Source: Planctomycetaceae bacterium
Lineage (GTDB): Bacteria > Planctomycetota > Planctomycetia > Planctomycetales > Planctomycetaceae
Direction of reading: 5' to 3'
Length of the DNA: 6,492 bases
Assembly: GCA_003503535.1 (NCBI GenBank)
Contig: DOCI01000282.1
Location: 11,999-18,490 of the forward strand
Part shown: in pieces, positions 1-6,396 of the stretch
Layout of the letters: each line of letters opens with the position of its first letter
How positions within the stretch are numbered: position 1 is the first letter of the stretch
The notes under the pieces: model-generated
What the model was told of the DNA's origin: nothing
What the model saw: only the letters and a program-made list of their open reading frames with translations
The model's database searches: none
Program-made: the position numbers and the translations under genes

Positions 1-361
1 TGCAATGGAGGACTAGAAGCGAAAACAGATACGCCAGACCTGCCAGGCATGTCATCGCGACTCCCCACAACCATAAAGGTCCAGCCGCAGGATGCAACGG
101 ATTCAGCACCTTCTGAATGAACTGCGGAAGACTGCCAAAGCAGGCGACAATCATTTCGAACGGCAGAAAGAAGGCGATCACCGCAAGGACGCACGCGATC
201 CCATCAACAATCCGATTGACTGAGTAAGTAACGTTGGCGACCCTTTCACCATCACGAACGAGCAACGCCTTGCCACGCCCGCCGTTGAAGCCACCAACCT
301 GTATCCCAAAGTGGAGTCCGTGCCCTTGCTCCGGCGCTCTCGCAAATTCGACCGCCATCAT
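1..361 (-). CDS. Membrane protein, N-terminal part (runs off window)
   Basis: Only the first 120 codons are inside the window, and the frame is still open at base 1. The start ATG (361-359) overlaps the TGA of the upstream 554-codon gene in an ATGA arrangement. A GGAG at 372-369, 7 nt upstream, fits a ribosome binding site and favours this ATG over the one directly after it. The first 50 residues are hydrophilic and Gly-rich (GGFNGGRGKALLVRDGE at about 23-39). Two hydrophobic stretches follow, at about 51-75 and 96-119, each long enough to span the membrane. I do not recognise the family. The overlap suggests translational coupling to the 554-residue protein and hence a shared function. Seen: open frame, overlap, RBS, hydrophobic segments. 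Inferred: inner-membrane location. Confidence 0.75.
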   Translation of the reverse strand, partial: MMAVEFARAPEQGHGLHFGIQVGGFNGGRGKALLVRDGERVANVTYSVNRIVDGIACVLAVIAFFLPFEMIVACFGSLPQFIQKVLNPLHPAAGPLWLWGVAMTCLAGLAYLFSLLVLHC

Positions 362-2022
362 GCATGCGCTCCAAGAGACACATGCGCAATGTTGTAGCCG
401 CAGAAAGCCTGTTCGATTGTCATTGATCCGAATTGAAGGCAGAACTTCGCCAGCAACAGTGTTTCCTCATGCTCATTGAAGATCCAGATGGTCAGTCGAC
501 ACCGTTCGGCGTCCGTCTGGTGAAAGAAGTCGCGGACATATTCAGGAGGTTCGGAAAGCGTTCCTCGGACGACGAGGAATTGGGAGTCCGCGGCCTCCGC
601 ACTTTCCTCAATCTTGAGCTCTGACATACTCGCCAGAATGTTGTCGACTAACAGCAACTGCCGGTTGACGGGTGGTTCATTCTTGTCCCCTGCGTCCGGC
701 GACTGAGACATCAGTTGAAACTGATTCAGCGTGATTCCGTTGAGCGTGATCCAGAAGTCGTACTTGGGTCCAGTTTGGTCCGCTTCGGACCGTGTCTCCT
801 GTTGCACTTCAAAGTTGCCGGGCTTCTCATAAGAGAAACGCCAGGTGGCCTCTGATTTCTGCCCGGGCGCACTGTTGTGGAGGCGGCACAGACTGAAGTA
901 GGACTGTGCTTGCTGCGTGGATTCAGTGCATTTTTGCAGCAATTCGTACGCATGAGATCCGTGAACCGGATTCGCATCTTCGAAAGTTTCCGGAAGCGAG
1001 ATCAGTTCCTCTGTGGCAAGGCGGTCACGCAATCGTCTCGCACGACAGCTGTACGGGTCAGCCTGGACGAATTGTTGAGCGAGGCGAAAGGCTTGCGGGG
1101 AATCGTTTTGAGCAAGATACAGATTGACCCCGATGTCCAGAAGGGTGAGGTAGCCATGAATTTGGCTGGTGGTCGCATTCGTGATGGGTGGCGGCTCATG
1201 CAGTCCCTGGAGGCAAATCTCACGAACTCGTTCATGCTGAAGCGCATTCGAGAAGAATGACCATTTTGCCAGCATCTTGATCATCATCCGACTTCGTTCC
1301 CTGAAGGGAACGCGTATCGGAAGATCGCGGGCGGACTCAGAGTACGAGTGATACGTGATGTTCCCGAAGCCCTCTTCTTGAAGACAAAGCACATCCAAAT
1401 CTTCGCGGTTCTGCACCTCAGTACCCTGACAGACGATACCGAGGCTTTCTTTCATCCGGGCGATCTGGTCAGCCCGTCTTCTTCTGAAGATCCACGACAA
1501 GATGCCTCGCTTCGCCAGCCACTCATTGAGCCGGCGTCTCACGACGCTTGGCTCATTGAAGCACCAGACGATGTCGTGGACTGGTTTCTCGTCGCCCGTA
1601 ATGCAGAATTCCGTCCAGAGCAGATCGAGTTGGACGGGATAGACGATGGGCAAAGTCCTGATCCGATCCTGCCGCTTGCCCGAGCGGAGCAATTGAAGGT
1701 CACGATTGGAATCGGCATCGGACTTGTTACCGGCCCACGTTTCGGACGCGGTGTCACCGACGTGTGCAAGAAATCTTGCGAGGAATCCCTGGCCCCATGA
1801 ATTCGCCTCTTCGTAGAGCTGTTCGGAGGTTCGAATCAACGACGGATGAAGTTCTGACAGGCAGATGAATGCGTAAAGCACCAGATTGCAGGGATTGGCG
1901 TGAAACTCGACCTGCATCGGATGCGAGGCCGTGACCCACCAGCGCAGAGCTTCCGCGGCCGCCTCTGGCGAGGGGCTGCGGTAATGAAACTGTAGTGTTT
2001 GATTAAACGCTTCGTGATCCAT
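358..2022 (-). CDS. Hypothetical protein, 554 aa, helical N-terminus and beta-rich C-terminus
   Basis: I do not recognise the family. There is no signal peptide and no clear membrane segment, so it is probably cytoplasmic. Residues 1-95 look alpha-helical, with EAAAEALRWWV at about 20-30 and ICLSELHPSL at 53-62. A basic patch, RRRR, sits at 180-183. Residues 288-340 resemble one or two degenerate TPR-type helical pairs (LTLLDIGVNLYLAQND, then QAFRLAQQFVQADP). From about 392 to 550 the pattern changes to amphipathic strands (WRFSYEKPGNFEV, YDFWITLNGITL, LTIWIF), loosely like lipoprotein-carrier-type beta sheets. That resemblance is weak, and the lack of an export signal argues against a LolA-type job. 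The start ATG lies 30 nt after the protease stop and has no clear Shine-Dalgarno sequence. The stop overlaps the next gene's ATG. The long plus-strand ORFs over this gene are antisense shadows. Confidence 0.85.
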   Translation of the reverse strand: MDHEAFNQTLQFHYRSPSPEAAAEALRWWVTASHPMQVEFHANPCNLVLYAFICLSELHPSLIRTSEQLYEEANSWGQGFLARFLAHVGDTASETWAGNKSDADSNRDLQLLRSGKRQDRIRTLPIVYPVQLDLLWTEFCITGDEKPVHDIVWCFNEPSVVRRRLNEWLAKRGILSWIFRRRRADQIARMKESLGIVCQGTEVQNREDLDVLCLQEEGFGNITYHSYSESARDLPIRVPFRERSRMMIKMLAKWSFFSNALQHERVREICLQGLHEPPPITNATTSQIHGYLTLLDIGVNLYLAQNDSPQAFRLAQQFVQADPYSCRARRLRDRLATEELISLPETFEDANPVHGSHAYELLQKCTESTQQAQSYFSLCRLHNSAPGQKSEATWRFSYEKPGNFEVQQETRSEADQTGPKYDFWITLNGITLNQFQLMSQSPDAGDKNEPPVNRQLLLVDNILASMSELKIEESAEAADSQFLVVRGTLSEPPEYVRDFFHQTDAERCRLTIWIFNEHEETLLLAKFCLQFGSMTIEQAFCGYNIAHVSLGAHA

Positions 2023-2052
2023 TACGATCTATAATTCTGTTCTAATAAGAAG

Positions 2053-4305
2053 CTACTTACTGTCCACAGCGCGAACCTCGATTCGTCGGAATTCAATTGG
2101 GCCTCCCGACCATCCCTGTAAGGCGATATATCCTGATTTGGGGCTGTTGGCTGGTATTTCGTAATCGACAGTCCGGCGGCCGTTAAGAAACAGTGTGATC
2201 TTACGTTGACGGCACCGTGCTTCGAGCATGAACCACTCACCCGGTGAAACCAAGGACTCTTCGAATGCGGCCTTACCGAACAAGGCCCCCGTCAAGTACT
2301 TGGGATTGCCCGCAGAATTAGTGCTTGCGATTTGAGCTTCAAAACCGCCCGGTTGCGAGAGTTCTCGGGGTGCCTTGAGAAATAAACCAGAGTTAACGCG
2401 TTCGCTGAGACGGCATTCAACTCGGATATCAACATCTTCAAATGGTTTCTTCGTGTAGAGGAGTCGATTACGACGTCCCATTCCGACCAATCGCCCACTC
2501 TCAACCTTCCAGTCGTCGCGCTGTCCACCTTGTAGCTCCCAGCCAGTCAGTGACTTCCCGTCAAAGATGGGACTCCAGGTGTCGTCATCCTCCTCTTTCT
2601 GTTTTACAAAAAAACGCAACTGGTAATTTGCATTTTTCCCTTCTGGGGTTCGGATGGTTACGACGGTCCGTTTGTCTTCTCGATGCTGAATCGAGACTTC
2701 GCCTTTCAGAAGCTCTTTCTTCTCTGTCGCTGCCGACCAATTTCGCACAACTTCGCAATCCCATGTTCCCTCTTTGAGATCTACGGGCAGGATATTTGAG
2801 GGATATCGGCTATCAGCAGAGACGCCGTAGTGCCAAAGCTTTCCGTTCACTCTTACGAATGGGCCCATCAGAGAGAAGTTTCCCGGAGGCGGCTGCCTTC
2901 CAGCCGGATAGACGAGTGCAATGCCCGTGAAGGATCGTTCTTCCAGGATGCTACGTTGAACAAATCGACCAACGTTGAATGTGACACTTCCTTCGAGGGG
3001 AATCTGAACCTGAATCTCTTCCAGCGGACCGTTTTCGTCCAAGACAGGAGGATCGCTGGGGAATTGCGCGAACACAGGACGCTGCGTCAGTGGAAACGTC
3101 AGCGAGGCCTCTTTCAGAATCTCACCGTCCTTTCGAGCACGGACGACACAATCAATGTAGCCTGCCCGCGGATCATCCACGTGAACAGTCGAGCCGTCCC
3201 AGTCATTGTTTGGCAGCAGTTTCTCCGCGTCTACCAGGTTCTTCAATTCGGTCTTGACTGACTTTCCGCTACGAAGTTCGACAGCGACTCGGTCATTGGG
3301 CATACGGATCAGCCGGGCAATATCCGAAATCCGGGTTCCAGTGGGAGCATGAATTACGCGGTCGGCAACCCGAAGTAATTCTTCTTCCTTCGGCTTGTTC
3401 GACGAATGAGAACGTCGCAGCACCAGATTCAATTCTTTCCGGGGATCCGGCGCCGCTTTGATCACGAGTTGATCTTGAGTTGCAGGCAAGTCCGCCCGGT
3501 GAAACTGTTTGGTTTCGCCGTCAGCGGAAATCTCAACCTCAACACTGTCTGGGCGAATGGCCCCGAAGTCCGTGACGACGCGGATGTGGAAGTCCATCGG
3601 CTGGCCACGTTCGTCCCAGGCCGCGACTTCAGTCTCCATACTCAATCCCGGTTGCTTCAGGAACTCCCTCAAACGCTTGAAGCCGACCGCGAAACTGGTT
3701 CTCTCCCCAATCTTGGCTTTGACGACACCAAGGACACGGCCCTGTTCATCGACCAGTGGACCGCCTGAGTTGCCGGGATTAACTACTGCGTCGAAACGAA
3801 TGTCAGACAGCGATCCATCATCGTCGCGAGACAGAGAACTGATACGGCCCTGGTTCATCGTGATCGATGGATTACCTCCATCCGGTATCGTGCCGAAAGG
3901 GAATCCAAAGGCCTGGACGACCTGCCCGAGTTCGACTTTGTGGTCTTCCGCGACAATTTCCAGAAGCGGCCAGTCTTTGCGCCCATCAACTCTCAATAGT
4001 GCCAAGTCCCACTGACGGTTGATACTCAACAGCCGTGCCTTGACCTGCCGCTCCTTCCCCGGCTGGCCTGAATTCAGAACCAACGGAACTTCCCCGAGCG
4101 GAGGCACGTTCTGAACGACGTGCCAGTTGGTGAGGAACAGACCATCGGCGCGAATACAAAACGCGGTCCCGTCCCCAACCGGGGTCTGCTTTACAAACGC
4201 TGTCGCTCTCGTGACTTTATCTGTGACGGTTTCCGCCTGAAGGATGCCGCAGCATGCACAAATTGCTGTGATGATAGCGATCTGATAAGTGATGGATTGC
4301 TTCAT
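2053..4305 (-). CDS. Exported trypsin-like (HtrA-type) serine protease fused to DUF1080 domain
   Basis: 750 residues. A signal peptide covers 1-24: a Lys, a hydrophobic core at 8-22, and probable cleavage after LQA. The Cys residues there do not form a lipobox, so signal peptidase I is expected. Residues 28-220 are a trypsin-fold serine protease of the DegP/HtrA kind with a complete triad: His62 (LTNWHVV), Asp100 (QWDLALL) and Ser180 (NPGNSGGP). No PDZ domain follows. Residues 221-570 are unassigned, with beta-like, Asp/Glu-rich segments. Residues 577-745 match DUF1080, the 3-keto-disaccharide hydrolase / LamG-like fold: FDGKSLTGWE near its start and GYIALQGWSGGPIEFRRIEV at its end. The AAGAGAA 5 nt before the ATG fits a ribosome binding site. 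Its neighbours 23 nt upstream and 30 nt downstream share the strand. It presumably acts in the periplasm or outside the cell, cleaving protein and perhaps binding carbohydrate; the substrate is unknown. Confidence 0.93.
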   Translation of the reverse strand: MKQSITYQIAIITAICACCGILQAETVTDKVTRATAFVKQTPVGDGTAFCIRADGLFLTNWHVVQNVPPLGEVPLVLNSGQPGKERQVKARLLSINRQWDLALLRVDGRKDWPLLEIVAEDHKVELGQVVQAFGFPFGTIPDGGNPSITMNQGRISSLSRDDDGSLSDIRFDAVVNPGNSGGPLVDEQGRVLGVVKAKIGERTSFAVGFKRLREFLKQPGLSMETEVAAWDERGQPMDFHIRVVTDFGAIRPDSVEVEISADGETKQFHRADLPATQDQLVIKAAPDPRKELNLVLRRSHSSNKPKEEELLRVADRVIHAPTGTRISDIARLIRMPNDRVAVELRSGKSVKTELKNLVDAEKLLPNNDWDGSTVHVDDPRAGYIDCVVRARKDGEILKEASLTFPLTQRPVFAQFPSDPPVLDENGPLEEIQVQIPLEGSVTFNVGRFVQRSILEERSFTGIALVYPAGRQPPPGNFSLMGPFVRVNGKLWHYGVSADSRYPSNILPVDLKEGTWDCEVVRNWSAATEKKELLKGEVSIQHREDKRTVVTIRTPEGKNANYQLRFFVKQKEEDDDTWSPIFDGKSLTGWELQGGQRDDWKVESGRLVGMGRRNRLLYTKKPFEDVDIRVECRLSERVNSGLFLKAPRELSQPGGFEAQIASTNSAGNPKYLTGALFGKAAFEESLVSPGEWFMLEARCRQRKITLFLNGRRTVDYEIPANSPKSGYIALQGWSGGPIEFRRIEVRAVDSK

Positions 4306-4328
4306 GTTTATTCTCTTTCAATGCACCG

Positions 4329-4790
4329 TCATGTGGCCTTCAGCAGCAGGAGAACCGGAATAAGTATCAGGGCAAACAGTCCGCTGATGAGCATTGGAAT
4401 CGACACGATAAGGGCAGCCATGCTGGTCTGCTTGGAAAGACCGTGAGCATTTCGATTGAGCCTCCAGGCCTTGCGAGCGAGCAGAAATCCGATAATCGGC
4501 AGGAAGCATGTCAGAAGTGCAATTGCGGCCATCGTCTGAGCCCGCGCCGAAGCAGGACCTACCAGGTGTGCGGAGAGTTCGTCTGCAGTTTGGCCAAAGA
4601 CTTCAGCGAGAGTCACTCCATAGAACATCGATTCTTTTCCACATCGGCTACACCTCGCATAACACTCTCTGCCCAGAATCCACGCCGTCGGGCCCAGGTA
4701 CCAGACGTCTTCGCGGAGTGTCGCCAGAACATGCCGTTCGTGGCATGCCGGGCAGTGGATGGCAGTTATTGGATCGTTTGCGTCACTCAT
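4329..4790 (-). CDS. Zinc-ribbon protein with two C-terminal membrane segments
   Basis: 153 residues. The N-terminal 50 residues carry two Cys pairs, C13-P-A-C16 and C47-S-R-C50, as in a zinc ribbon. A hydrophilic linker runs to about 85. Two hydrophobic stretches follow, at about 87-105 and 124-149, separated by a basic loop (RKAWRLNRN). The likely arrangement is a membrane hairpin with the ribbon and the positive loop in the cytoplasm. No known family is recognised; small zinc-ribbon membrane proteins of this build are common in planctomycetes and usually lack a function. It starts 18 nt after the stop of the preceding gene and ends 23 nt before the protease ATG, so it is almost certainly co-transcribed with both. 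The RBS before its ATG is weak. Confidence 0.85.
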   Translation of the reverse strand: MSDANDPITAIHCPACHERHVLATLREDVWYLGPTAWILGRECYARCSRCGKESMFYGVTLAEVFGQTADELSAHLVGPASARAQTMAAIALLTCFLPIIGFLLARKAWRLNRNAHGLSKQTSMAALIVSIPMLISGLFALILIPVLLLLKAT

Positions 4791-4808
4791 CGTTTCGGTA
4801 CAGCTCTC

Positions 4809-5339
4809 TCATTCGGCAAGCATTCTTTCTCGCGTGGTATTAATCCAGGCCTGAGTCAATAGAGACCAGCGCTCGGACTGTGCGTCACCGTCCGGGACGG
4901 GCGTCGAATCCGGTGGCGATGGTGTTACCGCAGCGGTTGGCCTGGTTCCGTTGTAGAGCAGTTGATGCCAGTACCGAAGCCATCCATCTTCCCACTCTGC
5001 CAATGCAATACAGCGCCCAGACGGAGCCCGAAGCCTGCACTCAGCGTAAGCAAGAGTCACTCGCCCATGAATCCCGTCGAGGTTGACCACGTCACCGTCA
5101 TCGGATGCGAGGATGATGTCGATTTCCGACTTCTGCAGTTCATCCGCCACAGGGACATGCTGACCGTCGCCTTCAAACCAACACTGCGAGCAGTCTTCGA
5201 GGTGAACGATCAGTGAACGACTTCTGTATTCAAAACGCGGTGCCAGATGAGCGCACGCAATCTCGATCTCGAACTGTCCCGATATCAGTTCGGTGATGCG
5301 GGTCAGCTGCGAATCGTGAAACCCATTCCAGAAGTCAAT
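4809..5339 (-). CDS. Hypothetical protein, about 176 aa, non-standard or frameshifted start
   Basis: The first ordinary start codon in this frame is GTG at 5150 (113 aa), but coding character clearly continues upstream. Codons 5339-5151 give IDFWNGFHDSQLTRITE, FEIEIACAHLAPRF and SLIVHLEDC: alternating amphipathic strands and normal codon use, unlike random sequence. The frame is open back to a TGA at 5414-5412 and contains no ATG, GTG or TTG between there and 5150. The coordinate given assumes initiation at ATT 5339-5337, which overlaps the TGA of the small upstream ORF as ATTGA. The alternatives are a frameshift in the C5 tract at 5367-5371 joining the two frames, or use of GTG 5150. No signal peptide or membrane segment is present. 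The last 40 residues are Pro/Asp-rich, then helical. A DFWNGxHD-type N-terminus recalls uncharacterised planctomycete proteins, from memory only. The gene heads the leftward string, 18 nt before the zinc-ribbon gene. Confidence 0.6.
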   Translation of the reverse strand: MDFWNGFHDSQLTRITELISGQFEIEIACAHLAPRFEYRSRSLIVHLEDCSQCWFEGDGQHVPVADELQKSEIDIILASDDGDVVNLDGIHGRVTLAYAECRLRAPSGRCIALAEWEDGWLRYWHQLLYNGTRPTAAVTPSPPDSTPVPDGDAQSERWSLLTQAWINTTRERMLAE

Positions 5340-5526
5340 GCGTCGTGTTTCCAGGATTGTCTTTGTCCCCCAATTCGTATTCTTCTGCTCGGATCCGCCT
5401 CTGCATTTCTGTCAATGGCACGGTCAGGATCTCCATATCCTCCATCCGTGGCTCGATATGTGGGTCGCAGGAGGAGCGGCGTGGCCGCACCAGAAGGAAT
5501 CCCAGCCCTGAGCCGAACACGAACAC
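5335..5526 (-). CDS. Possible small ORF, 63 aa, or 5' part of a frameshifted gene
   Basis: The ORF opens with GTG (5526-5524). A second GTG at 5520-5518 sits 5 nt after an AAGAG and may be the better start. The N-terminus has a short hydrophobic stretch (FVFGSGLGFLLV) followed by RPRR, too short for a firm membrane call. The rest is charged (MEDMEILTVPLTEMQRRI, then RAEEYELGDKD). It ends with a TGA at 5337-5335 that overlaps the presumed ATT start of the next gene. Two readings are possible: a small leader gene coupled to that gene, or the true 5' end of it, separated by one extra base in the five-G run (minus strand) at 5371-5367. Removing one G would fuse the frames as ...EEYELG + TKTILETRRIDFWNG. 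The upstream in-frame sequence back to the stop at 5577-5575 looks non-coding. Confidence 0.35.
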   Translation of the reverse strand: MFVFGSGLGFLLVRPRRSSCDPHIEPRMEDMEILTVPLTEMQRRIRAEEYELGDKDNPGNTTH

Positions 5527-5590
5527 TCTTCGCGAAATCCCGTGATGCCTGCCTGCTTCGCCGCTAATGGACGCTCAAGGTTCGAGTCAC

Positions 5591-5613
5591 GGAGCCCGGA
5601 CCGTCCGGACTCC
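5591..5613. repeat. 23-nt near-perfect palindrome / hairpin
   Basis: Two 11-nt arms flank the single central base at 5602. Ten of the 11 positions are complementary (GGAGCCCGGAC against GTCCGGACTCC). The one mismatch, 5595 with 5609, becomes a G-U wobble in minus-strand RNA. That makes a 9-bp stem with a 5-nt loop there, and favours a structure in the leader of the leftward transcript. No T-run follows on either strand, so it is not a typical intrinsic terminator. A dyad operator for a dimeric regulator is the other reading. Confidence 0.6.
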
Positions 5614-5774
5614 ACATTCGGCTAACGTCCGATGCGGAGATATTATCAACAGAAAAATCGGCGTTTCCTAAACGTTCGCGTGATTGGAGGAACTTACTGC
5701 GGCATAAGGGCTTGCGCGTTCCCAAAACAGCGGTTCGCGGTTTTTGGAGTCGAATCGTTAGAATCATGTTGATC

Positions 5775-5790
5775 ATTGCCGAATTGCCGA
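5775..5790. repeat. Exact 8-bp tandem repeat (ATTGCCGA x2)
   Basis: Two directly abutting copies of ATTGCCGA lie about 50 nt before the sigma factor start. They could be a regulator binding site or a chance duplication. Nothing else in the sequence separates these options. Confidence 0.4.
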
Positions 5791-5841
5791 CGTGTGCCTC
5801 CTGACCCCGGGATTACGTAGAGAGCTGACTGATTGGATGAA

Positions 5842-6396
5842 ATGTTGATGGGTGACGCAGATTCGATTGATGACGAAAACGAATTACGCCGCGAAGAGAT
5901 GGTGCTGCTGATCGCGGCGCACCAGACGCGACTGCGTGCGTTTCTCCGTTGCCTTCTCGTCCCTGGGAGCGATATCGAGGATGTTCTCCAGGAGACCAAC
6001 CGAATCCTCTGGCAGAAAGCCCTGGGCTTTGAACTGGGTTCCGATTTTTGGGCGTGGGCGTCGCAGGTGGCTCGTTTTGAAGTTTTGTCGTATTTCCGCA
6101 AGCGGCGACGGGATATCGTGGCTCCAGATTCTCCGCTCGTTGAACAACTGGCGTCGCTCGCGACCGAAGAGTTGAAACATGGTGATGCTCGTCGCGCTGC
6201 ACTCGATGAGTGCGTGTCGAGCCTTCCGTCAGCCCAGCGTCAACTCCTGGAGATGAAGTACTTCTCCGACCAATCAATCTCACAGATCAGTGACCAGACG
6301 AATCGCACACAGGGCACGATCCGCCAGACGCTCTACCGCATCAGGGAAGCACTCCGCCATTGCGTGACGCGCAAACTGGAAGGGCGATCCGTATGA
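5842..6396 (+). CDS. ECF-type sigma-70 factor, Rhodopirellula/Verrucomicrobium-like sub-family
   Basis: 184 residues from ATG 5842. A TTG at 5833 directly follows an in-frame stop and would add three residues; ATG 5848 is also possible. A GGA 4 nt before ATG 5842 gives only weak ribosome-binding support. Sigma region 2 lies at about 20-91: core-binding helix LLIAAHQTRLRAFLRCLL, then DIEDVLQET, then the -10-recognition helix FWAWASQVARFEVLSYFRKR. A short linker leads to region 4 at about 118-178: LDECVSSLPSAQRQLLEMKY, then the helix-turn-helix ISQISDQTNRTQGTIRQTLY with RIREALRHCV. There is no region 1.1 or region 3, as expected for an ECF factor. The protein directs RNA polymerase to a small regulon. 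Its stop overlaps the next gene's ATG (ATGA). The planctomycete sub-family (TIGR02989-like) is assigned by recall of its motif style. Confidence 0.93.
   Translation: MLMGDADSIDDENELRREEMVLLIAAHQTRLRAFLRCLLVPGSDIEDVLQETNRILWQKALGFELGSDFWAWASQVARFEVLSYFRKRRRDIVAPDSPLVEQLASLATEELKHGDARRAALDECVSSLPSAQRQLLEMKYFSDQSISQISDQTNRTQGTIRQTLYRIREALRHCVTRKLEGRSV

Larger units (their letters stand above)
5527..5841. other. Divergent intergenic region
   Basis: About 315 nt between the leftward string and the rightward sigma factor gene. ORFs crossing it on the minus strand (for example 5776-5564) read as low-complexity, basic, non-family-like protein and are not called. The region should hold the promoters for both directions. 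An AT-rich patch at 5640-5656 offers -10-like hexamers on either strand, but neither has a matching -35. The only distinct structures seen are the palindrome at 5591-5613 and the 8-bp tandem repeat at 5775-5790, listed separately. No tRNA, terminator with a T-tract, or mobile-element end was seen. Confidence 0.6.

Noticed and set aside
1348..1800. 150-codon plus-strand ORF inside the 554-aa gene
   Set aside because: It lies wholly antisense to a longer, coherent coding frame, and its protein shows no domain pattern or RBS. Other plus-strand frames at 877-1260, 2830-3261 and 3509-4015 were dismissed for the same reason.
2023..2052. Possible small hairpin (TTCT/AGAA) between the protease and 554-aa genes
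   Set aside because: The stem is only 4 bp and A/T-rich with no T-run, so it is too weak to call a terminator.
5579..5600. tRNA-like GGTTCGAGTC T-loop motif
   Set aside because: The five bases on either side (CAAGG and CACGG) cannot pair as a T-stem, and no matching acceptor, D or anticodon arms are found around it.
5633..5672. Leftward promoter candidate with a GATAAT-like -10
   Set aside because: At 17-19 nt spacing the -35 position reads TAGGAA, TTAGGA or TTTAGG, far from TTGACA. The match is no better than expected in an AT-rich patch.
5689..5720. GGAACTT resembling an ECF -35 box before the sigma gene
   Set aside because: No recognisable -10 element lies at the usual 15-17 nt spacing, so autoregulation cannot be supported from this match.
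5564..5776. 70-codon minus-strand ORF in the divergent spacer
   Set aside because: Its composition looks random, it has no RBS, and it crosses the palindrome. It overlaps other equally weak frames, so non-coding spacer is the simpler reading.
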